In this document: positions 24,963 to 38,173 of the stretch, one piece after another
Position numbering within the stretch: the stretch's first letter is position 1
Layout of the letters: every line of letters starts with the position of its first letter
Assembly: GCF_008831285.2 (NCBI RefSeq)
Contig: NC_045143.1
Location: 16,898,464-16,962,463, forward strand
Reading direction: 5' to 3'
DNA from: Nymphaea colorata
Lineage: Eukaryota; Streptophyta; Magnoliopsida; Nymphaeales; Nymphaeaceae
Length of the DNA: 64,000 nucleotides
Notes under the pieces: model-generated
What the model was told of the DNA's origin: nothing
Seen by the model: the letters and a program-made list of their open reading frames with translations, nothing else
Databases searched by the model: none
Made by a program: the position numbers and the translations under genes

Positions 24963-26865
24963 AACACCCTCTTTCTCTCTCTTTACTTTCTAGCTTTTCC
25001 TAAGCCAGGGTTCGATTCCATGTAAGGGAAGGAATAAGATTAAATTCGTGTTGGATTTATAGTGAATTCTCTTCTATGAGTATGTTTTCTGCCTGCGAGC
25101 AGTTTTCGTTTATTCTTGGTTCTCTCACCTTCAGAGGGAGGAAGCAGCAATGTTTCTTTTGGTTCTTTAGATTTTTCCCCTGAACTTCACGAACTACTGA
25201 TTATCATCTGATGAGAGTATCCAATTAATCTAATAAATTTTCTATTGAAAGGCGGATGCATTAATAAGATTTTAATAACTGTGTACAGTTTAGAATGAAA
25301 ACGAAATAATCAAGAAACTGAATTGTATCCAAACGGATCCTGTGGACTTTGGGTTACTCGGGTTGGAGAAGGCTTACGCCCATGTCTGGTTATCGTGAGC
25401 AAGAGCTTCTTCCGGTCTCACTTCAAACTTGCAGGTTATAGATCTTCTATACCACATGGATTTAGAGCATTGTCATGTTCAAAATCTGATTCAGAGACAA
25501 AAATCTTGGACAATTCATACCCTTTTGCGTGATGCCACCAAACTGAAATGAGCCAAATTGATTGGAAGGGTTCATACCAAAGATGATGGATACCGTAGAT
25601 AGGGGAGGAATTCGTTCTGCTGCGGGTATTGAACCAATCGTGTCTCTCCCCCTTCGCCGGCCGTTGATCTGCCTATGGAGGGAGGAGGGATCGGCGAGGC
25701 CGTCATAAGAAGTCCACTTGCTGGATTTTATCAAAGAACCATTAAAAATTTTACCGAACAATTTGCTGGATGTCATATTTCGATCATTCAGTTGCATGTA
25801 TAATTCTCTTCCACGCATTACTTCATATCCGCATGTCTTCTTTTGCGGCTCCCCTTCTTTCGTATGAGCAGAAAGAAAAGCTGAATATACTGGCATAAAG
25901 ATGGAACGTCATATATTGGAACGGCGGCCATGTACATGAGTACGAGAGACATTTAATTAAATTCGTTACCAAATATTATGGTAACGTGTACTCGCGTGAC
26001 AATGGCAAAGCTTGCGACCGTAACCAAATGCGAGGAGATAATCACGCGTTGCTACCCAAATAATTTCCTCTTGAGAAGAAACCCGTCGGGGGAATAGGCC
26101 AGGGAACGGTTCGACGGCGAATAGCATCGGGAACGAACACCCACAGCGATGATCGAAGGTCGACGGAGCCGAAGCGTTGGCAGAGAAGGATTAGGTGTAA
26201 CTTTTTCTTTTTCTCATCTTACGACCACCCATTTCCCCTCTTTGTGCTCAACTGCCGTCTCCCTCAACATTCTCTGTCTCTCTTTCTTTCTTTTCTTTCC
26301 ATGTACAACAACCTGCAATGCATCGATGCTGTCAGTCGTGGGTTGTTGACATCGATCGGATACATATATCGTGACACAATAGCTAATATTTTCATTTTTC
26401 ATGCCCCATAAAAAACTTGAAAAATTATATTTGGCCCTTGAAAATTCTCAGGTACTTCATGAAAAATTTTCACTCCCGCAAGAAAAGCTTCCTGGCGCTG
26501 TGGAGGTGAAACACGAAAAACAGATGTTCCATGTTATATTCTGTCTCCCTCCTGGACGCAACAAGACAAGTTGTGATGGCACACGTTTCAAGAGCACACC
26601 AAATGTGAAAAATGGTGTTCTCATTGCATACCTTCCAAGAACAATAGTCAAACGACTCTAACAGGTAGAGTCCCACCTGCCACGAAATACATGGCGTTCA
26701 ATATATTAGGCGGATGCAACCACCCGTTTGGTGTTCTTACTCATGCATTCATATTGTCATCAAAATTAATCACTGATTAAGGAAATTATACTTACTTTGG
26801 TTTGAGGCGACGAGAAAGAAATCATTTGGGGAGGTTTCATTACCCCATATCTCATATTCAAGGTG

Positions 26866-26885
26866 ATATATATATATATATATAT
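26866..26885. repeat. (TA)n microsatellite
   Basis: About ten uninterrupted TA units in intergenic DNA. Confidence 0.95.
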
Positions 26886-26959
26886 GAGACCATTGAAGGG
26901 AAACCCTGGATCTAATGTGGATTTGATGTGACATACTTTTGCTGATATGGTAAAAGATC

Positions 26960-27139
26960 TATGATAAAGTCCATAATTTATAAAAACCTTATGTCGGACT
27001 TAAGATTCATACTTAAAATCCTTATTTGGCTTTTTTGCATTAAGAAAATATCCTGTTTAAGATTGAAGGAGGGACGATCTGATCTTAAATCTATGGCTTC
27101 AAGTATTTAGAACCCAAATCCAAGGCTATCAAACGTTCC
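26960..27139. repeat. Probable MITE-like dispersed repeat, related to that at 10.2 kb
   Basis: The right end reads GGCTATCAAACGTTCC, the inverse of the GGGGACGTTTGATTGCC start at 10214. Interior similarity around 27069-27090 (GATCTGATCTTAAATCTATG) to 10431-10455 supports a shared family. The left boundary is not resolved. Confidence 0.35.
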
Positions 27140-28448
27140 TTGAGGATCTGAGATCAGAGGATTTGAAGTCAGACTTGCCCCATATATGAAGTTTTAGCCA
27201 CATATTGAGGATCTCGGATCCTCATTTACGGCGAGATCTCATATGCTTGCTAACTTTGTGGGCTATCACATACACCCTCCAGATCATGTTTGTTAACCAA
27301 AGCATCTAAGGTCCGATGAAATATCACAAACTACAGTGAATGAGATTCACACAACAAAATTTATTTGATGCGACCGGTGAACATTTTCGCAGGCCTCTTG
27401 TGAAGTTCAGACTAGACCTCCCCCAGACCTCCCTTCCACTCTTTCCCGCAACTTATTTTCCGTCTTTTCTGTGGTGAAGTTTTTTCTCCACGTATAGAAC
27501 GAATAAATGCGTTCCCATCCAGCTGTGGAAAGTTTTACTTGGTTTCTAATGCTCAAGTGCCAAAGAAAAGGAGCTTTTTGATCATGTGAGAAGGGCCAGC
27601 TTTTCATCCAAAAGAGGAAACGCCATTAATTACCTCTTCCGGGGAAGCTACGGCCGTATACATCCCATCGCCACTGGCTTAAGCTGTAATTCTGAACAGC
27701 CCTCCTGCAACTCGCTTCCATACAGGTTGAGAAGCTTTTATGGAAGCTGAAATGCCAGTACCATTCAGATATATTTATTGAGAGAAACAACTTCCATAAA
27801 TGTTGATGATCTGCAACTGTAGAAACACGGAATCCCAAGATTCCTGTGTAGCCAACTGCAGAAGAGAGAACAAGTATGAAGGCTTGAGTCGAGTGGCTGT
27901 GGGGGCTGCAATGGCGACGGGTCACCCTCGTGGTTGAACTGCTTGTCGCGTTAGATGGGAACTAAAGTTGCTGTACAGGATCACTCATTTGATGGTGGTC
28001 GCTTTCTCCAGATTCCACGCCACCACATGAGCCCTACCGAGAAGAGGTTGCCCGGTTGAACTTTTCTTCTTTGAAAAGAAGTTTGAAGGCCCGGCTAGTA
28101 CTGTGGAGATAGGAATGAATTCGGCCTTCGATTCTCTATGGTCACTGCTTCATATTAGACCGACGTCAGATCTCGGTTAATCGGAGGACCCTCTAACTGG
28201 AGTTTCTAATCCTCCCTCTCTTCCTCTTGTTTTAGGGCCTTCAGACCTTCCAGTTGAAGAGACTCAGTTGCAGTAACTTGTAACAATCATGTCGGTCCCA
28301 GGTTCATGGAGGAACGATTAACTGATAAATATGTTTGAATCCAATAGAAATCAAAAGGGGCCATCCCCACAAAAAAGCAACTTTATTATTGTACAGAGAG
28401 AGCCCACAAAATGAGAATTCATTAACAAAAATTGGATGACAATATTCC

Positions 28449-28470
28449 AGAGAGAGAGAGAGAGAGAGAG
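28449..28470. repeat. (AG)n microsatellite
   Basis: About eleven uninterrupted AG units in intergenic DNA. Confidence 0.95.
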
Positions 28471-31301
28471 TATTAAACGAGAGGGAGAAACAAGAAGGTC
28501 CAAATTTGTCAGCTAATTAGTTGAGTGAGGCGCACTCCTTCAATCAATTAGCTAGCTAGCAGCAATCTTGGACTTAGCAGCTCTTATCAGAGGAGACCCT
28601 TTTCTTTCCAACCCCTATCAGCAAGTTGAATCGTTGATGATATCTGACGCCACCTCAATTGGAATGATCCAGATATCACGATTTGGATCTGGTTCCAAAC
28701 AGGTTCCAACTGCGGCGGTGATTTTGAGACATTTTTTGAATACATACAAGTTTTTAATATCGTTTTATCGGCATATCAATTCAACAATTTGACCGCCACA
28801 GTACCCATATCGACCAGTGCCAACATCATTTAAGATGTGAGCTTCATTATGGCTCAATTTTCATAAATAAACCACACATTTCTTAGTTTCATAAATGGGC
28901 TTGACTCTCAAAATGACAAGGGAGATCACTTAGAAGGATTGATGCTAACATAATATCTATGACCAAACAGACATCGATTGATAAAGTGCCTTTTGGACTC
29001 CTCAAAGTCATTAGCCGCCTCAAGTTTGGGGAGGCCACTACTTTTTTTTTTTTTTGTTTTTTTTTTTCTTTTTTCCCCCTCGTATTCTATTATTGAAAGA
29101 GACTACCAAACTTTTTTCTTGTGGCAAACTCTGGAGTCATCGTAATTGCCGGCCATTTTATGTCACATCAACTTCGCCGGATTTCATCATCTCAAACTTG
29201 TCTGGTATGGTATGAGTATTAAACCGAGTGAAGTTTGTGTATTTTGACAAGTTAAAATCCACGGGTCTTAAATTCTAAAGATTTTAAATAAATCTGAAAC
29301 AATCAAACACCCTTAAATGACTGAATAATCATGTGGTTGGTTCGTGTGTAGTTTAGAAACAAAAACATAATAAAGTTTTGATTAATCTCTAAACGACACC
29401 CGAAATTAAATCATTCATGTGACCGATAGTCGTGCCATACTGGCCACAAAGGGTGCGGTTGTCAACAACGCACTTGGACATGATGGACTATCGTCGTGCC
29501 TTTTTGACGATAACTTGAAGACGCCAGCCAATTGTAGATAAACATGAAAATACTAATAAAATATATCTTTAATGCCAATCAGCCAAAAAAATATAATTAA
29601 AAGGGAAAAAACGGCACGTCGTATGGGAAGAGGTGGTTTTTTTGCAGGTCGTGGTATTTTATGCCCCGCATATTATAAATCATATATTTGGTTCATAAAG
29701 TATTTATTTAAAACATTCAGAGCAACGTCGAAAAACTACGAGCGGTTGACTAATAGAATTAAATTAACTTGTACGATAAAAAAAATTCATAAATTTACGA
29801 GAACTCATATGAATTAATGCTATTTGTGATGAGACTTTTCTAACAAAGTTAGGCGTCTATTTATTAACCTTGGATGTATTTTTTGTAGTTTTTCTTTTTC
29901 GGAGAACATCTGATGTGGTTAGCCCTCCGACCTTTTCTGTATTTTTCTTTCACTTTACAGAATGAACCGAGTTTTTTTTTTTTTGTTTTTTTCCGGCTCA
30001 TTTATCTGTCGCATGCGTCACACCGACGTTATGAATGGGTGTGTTATCGCTGTCAGCCTGTCACCGACATCAAGATAGTTAGTCCCAACTTTCCAGATTT
30101 TATTTCTCTCCCAACTTTATTATTTAAAACTATTGTTAGATACTACAGCATCCCAATTCTTTATGTCGTTTTTAGGATGATGATGATTTACTGCCTTTAT
30201 CAAATATACTTAAAAGCATTCATAAAAATGAATTATCTAGCACTTGCATTACTTTTTTCTTTCTTTTAAATAGACAGTTGGGGATTACACAAACGCTTAT
30301 AAATTCCTTCCTGCCAAGAGATGCATTGAGCTCTTGAATTTCTCGCTTCTTAGATTTGAGAGTTTGATTTTACGCGGGTGTACTTGAATTCATAGCTTCT
30401 AGCAAAATGTAAATTGTATGTCCACAGATTTAGGATCTTCGATATGCTTTAAATTCATGTTTTTTTTTTTTCTTTCTTTCTTAATAACTGTAAGGCCTTC
30501 GTTTTTCAGACAAATGAAGTTCTTTTATCTTGCAGAGCGAAGCGCGGAGGGAGAGCTGCACTATTGTCGACAAAAGCAAAAAACAAGAAAGGTTATGATC
30601 TTGAAATTCTGTCGCCCACAAGCAGGAAAAAGAGGACCATCCAACCTGTTTTAGTCGATGCGTGGACTCCTGTTTCTTTTGTGCTCTTCTTCACCGGTCC
30701 ACGTGAAGCGCTCTGGTTTGTCGTTTCTTCTCCAACCCCTCGCCGTTCTAATTCTACAGTAGTTGGGGATCCATGAATTATGGGTTATAAAAGAAGGCTT
30801 AATTGGATCCTGGAAAAAAAGTCAGTAATAAAGTATGTAGCAGTCTGTCGCCGCCGCTTATATCCTTACACAGGGCTTTCTGGGGAGCCTTCGAGTTTTC
30901 TGCACTCGCCATACCTAATCTCTCTCTCTCTCTCCCCTCCTCCCTGTTGAGATCCATTGGGAATTTTTGCAGGTAGTCCCTTCTCTTCTATCTCCGTATT
31001 GTGAAGATTCATACCAAAATTCCAATCAATTCTCGCTCTCTGCCACTGGTGGTTCGTGGGCGAAAACTTTTCACGGGTACCAATGTTAAAGATTCCTGTT
31101 AGTAAGATCCCTCTTCCTCTCAGTTTCTATGGGTTGCTTTCTTCCATTCCATAACCTGCAACTTCTCAGCAACTTCTTTTTCCATTGGTACCTTGCCGAT
31201 TCCATTTCTTACTAAGTTTCTAGAACTTCACCATCACCTCCCTCTTTCTCTGCAACAAACATAACTTCTTACCCCTCTTTCTCTTAGCGAGAGAGCCAAC
31301 C

Positions 31302-33392
31302 ATGCCTAAGCTCTTCCCTGTCTCCCCCTTTCTCCTCCTCTGCTTCCTCCTCACCCTGCCACCCTCCCAGTCTCAGCCAGCACGCTTCATGTACACCGGC
31401 TTTCGGAATCTCAACGCCAGTAACATCACCCTCGTCAGAACCGCCGAGATCGAGGACTCCGGCATGCTGCGCCTCACCAACGAGACCTCCCGCCTCATCG
31501 GCCGCGCCTTTTACCCTCATCCCCTGACATTCCGCAGCGGTTCCGACGGCTCCCGCTCATCCTTCTCCACCTCCTTCGCCTTCGCCATCGTTCCCGAGTA
31601 CCCAAAGCTGGGCGGCCACGGCCTCGCCTTCACCCTGGCTCCCGACCCCCTCATTCCCGGTGCTCAGCCCAGTCAGTATCTAGGCCTCATGAACGCCTCC
31701 ATGAACGGCAGCGCCGTCAACCACGTTTTCGCCGTTGAGTTTGACACTGTGCAGGACTTCGAGTTCAACGACCCCGACGACAACCACGTCGGAGTGGACG
31801 TCGATAGCCTCCGATCCTCCGTCGCCTCCACCGCCAAATATTTCCAATCTGACGGCTCCACTGTTGCCTTCAATCTCAAGGGCGGCGAAACCATCGTGTC
31901 CTGGATAGACTACGACGGCCCCTCCGGCGTCCTCAACGTCACCGTCGCCCCGGGCAGTGCCGCCGGATTGAAGCCCGCCTTTCCCCTCCTTTCACTTACC
32001 ATTGACGTCCCCAGCATCGTCGGAAACTCTGCTTACGTTGGCTTCTCCTCCTCCACGGGCCTCCTTTCCAGCTCCCACTACCTCCTCGGCTGGAGCTTCG
32101 CCCTCGGTGCCGGTGCCGCCGAGTCGCTGGACCTCAAAGCCATCCCGTCGCTACCGAAGCAGAAATCATCCATGCAGAAGATACGCAACGTCGCGATAGG
32201 GACCTCCGTCGCCGCCGGACTCCTCTTCGTGGTGGCCGCGGCCGCCGGATTCGTGATTTGGCGGCGTATAAGGGACGAAGCGGACCCGATCGAAGGTTGG
32301 GAGTTGGAGTACGGTCCACACAGGTTCCCTTACAGGGAGCTCGCCCACGCGACGAAGGGGTTCGGCGACAAGGAGCTGTTGGGGTTCGGCGGGTTCGGCC
32401 GGGTCTATCGCGGCGTCCTGCCGGGGACGAAGGAAGAGGTGGCGGTGAAGCACATCTCCCGGGGCTCCAAGCAGGGGCTCCGCGAGTTCGTGGCGGAGGT
32501 GTCCAGCATCGGTCGGCTGCGCCACCGGAACCTGGTTCAGCTCCAAGGGTGGTGCCGCCGGCGCGGCGACCTCCTCCTCGTCTACGACTACATGCCTAAC
32601 AGCAGCCTCGACAAGCTCATCTTCGACCAGCAGCCGGGAACCCAGCCACGCCTCGGCTGGGCGCAGCGATTCCGTGTCCTCCGCGGCGTCGCCTCCGCCC
32701 TTCTCTACCTCCACGAGGAGTGGGAGCAGGTGGTGCTCCACCGGGACGTCAAGGCCAGCAACGTCCTGCTCGATGCTGAACTCAACGGCCGCCTCGGCGA
32801 CTTCGGCCTGGCTCGCCTCTACGAGCACGGTTCCAACCCCAGCACCACCCGCGTCGTCGGCACCCTCGGGTACCTGGCGCCGGAGCTCACCCGCACCGGA
32901 AAGGCCACCACTCTCAGCGACGTCTACGCCTTCGGCGCCGTGCTGCTCGAAGTCGCCTGCGGCCGGCGGCCCATCGAGCCGAAAGCCGTGCCGGAGGAGC
33001 TCGTCCTCGTGGACTGGGTCTGGGCACTCTGGTGCTCGGGTCGGATCCTCGTCGCCGTAGATCCGTTACTCCAGGGCGAGTACGAACCCACCGAGGCCTT
33101 GCTCGTGCTCAAGCTCGGGCTCATGTGCTCGCACCCGGACCAAGCCTTCCGACCCGGCATGAGGCAGGTGATGCAGTACCTCGACGGCGACATGCCCCTG
33201 CCGGAACTTCCCACCGACGGGCCGCCCGTTGACTACTGGGCACGCGCACAATGCTTCGATGACTTCGTTCACTCATACCCATCGTCGGACGGAAAAGCAT
33301 CGACGGGGTCCGCGCCCATCGGCCGTCAACCAACGGGGACATCCCCATTGGTCAGGCCTGTAAATTCCGGCGAGGGCGAGGATCTTGTTTAA
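31302..33392 (+). CDS. L-type lectin-domain receptor-like kinase (LecRK-S.4-like)
   Basis: Intronless gene for 696 aa with ACCATGCC start context. A signal peptide (about 1-24, PLLLCFLLTLPPSQSQ type) precedes a legume-lectin domain at about 26-275. That domain has VAVEFDT and the metal/sugar-site stretch FNDPDDNHVGVD, plus several N-glycosylation sequons. One transmembrane helix lies at about 296-320 (SVAAGLLFVVAAAAGFVIW). The cytoplasmic Ser/Thr kinase (about 350-630) has the glycine loop GFGGFGRV, VAVKH, HRDVKASN (RD type), DFG and GYLAPE, so all key catalytic residues are present. The segment from GWELEYGPHRFPYREL through LVQLQGWCRRRGDLLLVYDY resembles Arabidopsis LecRK-S.4. The likely role is plasma-membrane sensing in defence or development, inferred from the family. 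The coding sequence is far more GC-rich than its surroundings, and this produces long antisense shadow frames. Confidence 0.95.
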   Translation: MPKLFPVSPFLLLCFLLTLPPSQSQPARFMYTGFRNLNASNITLVRTAEIEDSGMLRLTNETSRLIGRAFYPHPLTFRSGSDGSRSSFSTSFAFAIVPEYPKLGGHGLAFTLAPDPLIPGAQPSQYLGLMNASMNGSAVNHVFAVEFDTVQDFEFNDPDDNHVGVDVDSLRSSVASTAKYFQSDGSTVAFNLKGGETIVSWIDYDGPSGVLNVTVAPGSAAGLKPAFPLLSLTIDVPSIVGNSAYVGFSSSTGLLSSSHYLLGWSFALGAGAAESLDLKAIPSLPKQKSSMQKIRNVAIGTSVAAGLLFVVAAAAGFVIWRRIRDEADPIEGWELEYGPHRFPYRELAHATKGFGDKELLGFGGFGRVYRGVLPGTKEEVAVKHISRGSKQGLREFVAEVSSIGRLRHRNLVQLQGWCRRRGDLLLVYDYMPNSSLDKLIFDQQPGTQPRLGWAQRFRVLRGVASALLYLHEEWEQVVLHRDVKASNVLLDAELNGRLGDFGLARLYEHGSNPSTTRVVGTLGYLAPELTRTGKATTLSDVYAFGAVLLEVACGRRPIEPKAVPEELVLVDWVWALWCSGRILVAVDPLLQGEYEPTEALLVLKLGLMCSHPDQAFRPGMRQVMQYLDGDMPLPELPTDGPPVDYWARAQCFDDFVHSYPSSDGKASTGSAPIGRQPTGTSPLVRPVNSGEGEDLV

Positions 33393-36300
33393 TGGACACG
33401 GCAAATTTTGGCGATCTGCACGGTGCCCATTTCATGGGAGGCCGTCATCCTGCTGGCCTCCAGCTTCAGCACTACGTGAGATCCAAACATTGAGCAATGT
33501 CATTCTTTCTTGTCACAAGGATACCTCAAGTCATGTTCATGGTGTGTATACATCCACTGGTTGAAATGGGAAACTGCACAGAATTTTGTGTCTTGTGCAC
33601 TTTGATGGTCTTCATGTGATACGATCTAGGCAACATGTTCTGTCCAGTATTCATTTTATAATTGTGTGCCACTTGCTGGTCTTGGAACTCTGAGATGGGG
33701 AGTTCCTTTAATATTGTTACCTTTCTCTGTTGTGAGGGAGGATGGTTGGGCATCTTCTTCTGCAAAAAGCATCTGGTGCCAATGTGACGGGTGAAGTATG
33801 TACAGCTGTGGATCAGTGAATCTTGCCTAAACAACTCTCAAGCGACCATATAGAGTTTCTGTGGATGGTGGCAGATGCGACAATCGTGGCCGCGGAAGGA
33901 CTGCTTCCAGCTGTGCCACCATATAGAGTGTGTCACCGCATTAACATCCGACAGAGTGGAATGCATTGGAAGCCTAATAATAAATTAGACGGGATCTTCA
34001 GACTGCACACTTGCCAACCATAAGCATGGTTGTGATTTTTCATTGCTCATCGCAATGTCCTTTCTGCAGTTTCCACATATCATAATTGCGAATGGCTGTC
34101 CTGTCTCTTGTATTTTTCTTTTTTACTAAGGGAAGAAAAAAGGGGTGAAAAGCAGTGTCGATGTCAAACGCTTTGGATTCGAGTGAACGTGATGCAAGGA
34201 TATTCGAATTGGCGAAAGAATGAACTCACGTGGAATCATTTGTTTACATATATATCTAACTTCTTTGTTATGATGTCATAGTTATTGTTCGTTCTTCGTT
34301 AATTGATTGAACTGTATAGATTGTTACTTGTTCATTTTCATGATCTTCGACTGTATTTCATTCCTGTTTTATATTTTGTAATCCAAATTACGGGCAGTTC
34401 CTGAAAAAGACTTGAAACCTGGTCTTGAGGTTTTGCTTGCTTCCCTTGGTTGTATCAATTACTCTCTACAAATTCAATTTTTTCTATGCTCAATCATACA
34501 TGTTGCGACCGCGGAACAGATATTTTCTATGAGTTTTAAAATCATAAATCCCAACGTCACTTTGTGAACTCACTAGTCATCCCTGCTAGGAAAGGAATTA
34601 GCGCGTTTAGATTAGCTACTTATTTATTGACAATGCGATAATTCTTGATGTAAAACATAGGAGATAATTAGTTTAGAAATTTGTATTCGAGTCGGAGTTC
34701 TCCTTTTACAAGTTGGCACATTCTTTTTGCAAGCCAAACCACACAAGAATCGTGGCTTGACTTGTTTCCTTGCCTTAGTTGTGGTTGTGGGGTATAGTAG
34801 GTCAGCTTTTCAATTGTGACGGTCATGAACTGCTTAATGCTTTGGTGTTATTAAGGAGTGAAGTTCATTGCCTGCAAAGATAAGGTGGGCAAGTCTCGCA
34901 CCTGGAATAAGAAAATGCTTATTCCTTGTACTTTTTTTGAATGGGCAAGTTGCAAACTTTCATGGTCGCCGCAATTTTGACTGTAGGGATAGAACCATGA
35001 TTTTTTTCAAGGGTGGGCCAAACGGTTCAACGAACTTATTCGGGTAGGATCAAACTAAACTAAACTTGAATTTGCAACAAAAAATTTTCAATTTTGTAAT
35101 GTAAAGACATTTTTTTTTTTCAATTAGTTGGGGTGGGGTCATTGCCTAAGCAGGCCCTCCCCTTCCTCCGCCCCTACTTGAATGTAACCGGTGGGTCTGC
35201 TCCGGCCCACTCGCCTGGTTGACTACGTTGCTTTCGACCATCAAACATAACACATAATCCGTCTTGTTTCCGAAATCAAACTCGAATTCATGCATTGACA
35301 GCCAGAGCATAATGCTTTCTTTGGAAGTTGTAAGGTAGAAGCGTTACAAACTTATGTATAAGTGCTTTTCAAGTTTAGATTCAATGTGTTGTCATCATCA
35401 TAGGTATCATCTACATGATTGCATATAACTAGAATTCTGCATGCATGTATGGAGAATTTTTTCCATTTTAAAAATTGCAGATCATGAAAATGACAAAGTT
35501 TGGGGACTAATAATAAATACCACGAAAGTTTTTTTGTCAATTCAACCATGTTGAACAGCACCCATCATCAAAATTGAATGAAAAACATTTTAAGGCATTC
35601 AACTTCAAAAAGAGAGAGTATCTGCGTATAAACTTTTGTTTTTTATTGTTTTGCTTGAGAAAACTGCACTTGGGTCGAGAGACACCTAGTGACAGTGACA
35701 TAGAAGCTATTAACCCCCTCCCTATATAATCATGGCACGTGTCGCCAAAGGAAAAGGGTGACAGCCATGCCGCTTGAACCAAAAAGCACCTACCGGCTCT
35801 TAGTGGGTCTTAATTTGGTAGAAATTAAACAACATATGATTCTTAGAACATAAGTTCCTTGAAAAATTATAGAATTCTTTACAACAGCGAGTCATATTCC
35901 AAGAACACACTGTTTCTTTTTCATCAAACACCCTCTCAGGGCTTACTTGCACATAAACTTGTAGCTCACGTCTTATACTACTATTGTTAGAGATGGTGAT
36001 TGAAGGTTCTGCAGACAAACATTACATTAAATTAAAATGTTTTCAGGCGCACCGCCTCATCTAATTTTTGCGTCATAGTATCACGTTCAGATTTATCTGT
36101 CATGTGCACACTTTAAAGTTTAAATGCATAAAAGAAGAAGAGGAGCTCTTGAAAGCGGGGCTGAAATATCTAGACTGAACTAAATTCAGGTGTTGGCTAA
36201 TAGGAGAGACAAATTAAAATATGACAGCACATACAAAACTCTCGTGAGAGTCTTAATTGGATGCATCCTGAGATGTAGCATAGTTGATTGGATTAGTGGA

Positions 36301-38173
36301 CCAATTAAAATTCAGTCGCCAATGTAAATTTCATAGACATTACTCCTTTAAACTGCAAATGGTAGATGAAAGATACTTTAATTAAAGGGTATACTATTCC
36401 CTACCTATGTTTCAAAGCAACCTTCAATCTTAAAAACAGAAAACAAAAAAAATGAGAAGGAGTTTCGGTCTCTTCTCGGTATCTTTTGAGAATCTTAATT
36501 AGACATCCTAAATTTTTATTCTTCAATAAAACCAGATCCTCTAGGCTCCAGAACATTCGGTTCCAGATCCAACCCAACAAGTTGTCACCCTTTTAACTTA
36601 ACTGCTAAGATAGGCTAGGCATCATGGCATGGAGACAAAAGGGAAAGTAGCTTTCTTTAAGCCACCAACGAAGCATCCGCATTCCATAGCGCTAGCGAAG
36701 GGATAAGTAGTTTCAACTTACTACCATTAATGCTTGAATCTGCTTTCTTCCAATTCAACCATGGCTGACTCCAACCATGACATAAGCGGTAAGAAGTGGG
36801 AGAAAGGAGTTCTAAAAATACTCTGGCTGCACTATGGAGGTCAAGCAAGGATTCACTGAGTCGGGAAAGATCTGCCGGGGGATAGGGCCGCACTCTTTAT
36901 TAGGCAAAAGGTAATATCTACACCTAAACTAGACCTGCACATAAGCATATTCAAATTAAGATTCGTTAGTGACCCTAATATCTTTCCCTTCAGATGATGA
37001 TGCGATGTGGACCTAGATATTCTTTGCTTTCAGTTTTATTCATTTTGAGGAAGATTTCTGGTTTTTTCTGAGTTTGTTTCATGCTTACAGAGGAAGCTTC
37101 CAAGAAAATTCATTTAGAGAAGGCTCAAGGTTTATATGTTTTTTCTGTTTTTATGGTTTGTGTATGTGATCCTGATAGGTCTTCGATGTTTTATTCAACT
37201 GTTGCTTTAGGCAAGCTCGTTCTTGCAGACAAAGCAATTGATCTGCAAGACAAAGCAAAGATTTGAAAAGGTTGGCTGCTTTTAGCGCTCAGGATAAGAG
37301 TTGACTGCACTTAGAACTTGTAAGGTGGTTTAGGGCTTTACTGGTTTTAATAATTGTAAACGAATTGCTGATGTTGTGTCGTTTGATTTCTTGAGCACTC
37401 CCATATTCGCCTTTTTTTTTTTCCTGATAACTACTAGATATAAATGATCTTTCAAAAATCATGGCAGGCCTACCAGATTTTCATTATTGTAGAAATCCGA
37501 AATTGGATAGAGTTGGGGAGGCTGCCGTTCAGTGAATCAGATTATTCGTCACCAGCCATCTGTTACGAATAGGCAGAAAGCAATATTGCATCGTTTTTTA
37601 ATATATAAAAATATTTATTTAAAATATTTAAAATTATGAGTAATATATGGCACATGACACTCTTTGCCTCGGTGTATAAAGTGAATTAATCTGTCACCGA
37701 TACAATTTAAATCGTCTGGTTTAGCCGATTTCTGAGTTCCGAGCAGGTCACGTTTAATCTAATCTAGTCACTCTTCGTATTCGAGCTCATCCCAGATCAA
37801 TGCAGAAATGGTTCCTTCAAAACTATTTCAGATGATGATTTTAGTTGGGATTTGATTTGTAAATCTTGTGACCGAATTCCAGGTGCTCCCATGTTTGATC
37901 TTGCCAGTAGGAACAGGCTCGGATGCAAAGAATTCATGTTTTACAAAAAGGGACATAACTCCAAAAATGGTCGTTGAAACGATTTTCAAACAAGTCAATG
38001 TTTTGTTGAAATTGAAAAAGAAGAAGGAAACATGGTTGCTGCCACTGACGAGAGTGACTTTATCTCGCAAAAGAAAGCACTTCTGATGAGGCTTCCCGTC
38101 CTAGCATGCAGAGTAGGTGGTGGACAGAAGTTCGTTTTCCAGCATATCCTAAGGGGAGAGAGATGATGGGAAG
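33393..38173. other. 4.8 kb intergenic region
   Basis: It contains the receptor-kinase 3' UTR, a 193-bp hAT MITE at 34984-35176, and otherwise AT-rich DNA with no gene that I can support. Confidence 0.55.
34984..35176 (+). mobile_element. hAT-type MITE, copy 1
   Basis: This 193-bp element begins TAGGGATAG and ends CCGCCCCTA. It is flanked by an 8-bp target-site duplication matching at 6 of 8 positions (TTTGACTG at 34976-34983, CTTGAATG at 35177-35184). Its interior (TTTTTTTCAAGGGTGGGCCAA, then TTTTCAATTTTGTAATGTAA) is shared, inverted, with 43955-44144. Confidence 0.75.

Larger units (their letters stand above)
24963..31301. other. 6.3 kb intergenic region, Rubisco activase to lectin receptor kinase
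   Basis: It starts with the Rubisco activase 3' UTR and ends with the receptor-kinase promoter and a CT-rich leader (about 30918-30945). No gene is supported. Contents seen are a (TA)n run at 26866-26885, a transposon-like end near 27124-27139, an (AG)n run at 28449-28470, poly-T runs near 29041-29070 and 29971-29991, and another possible transposon end near 29300-29314. Several short reading frames here have no recognisable product. Confidence 0.55.

Noticed and set aside
24997-25030. B-box-like GGTTCGATTCC in the Rubisco activase 3' UTR
   Set aside because: The flanks do not form a T-arm stem and no A-box or acceptor stem is present, so it is not a tRNA.
25462-25896. Minus-strand open frame of 144 residues
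   Set aside because: The translation has no recognisable domain, no clear splice partners and ordinary intergenic composition. A degraded transposon fragment is possible but unsupported.
32166-32828. Long antisense frame of 220 residues under the lectin receptor kinase
   Set aside because: It exists because the GC-rich kinase codons leave few stops on the opposite strand; the sense frame has full kinase motifs.
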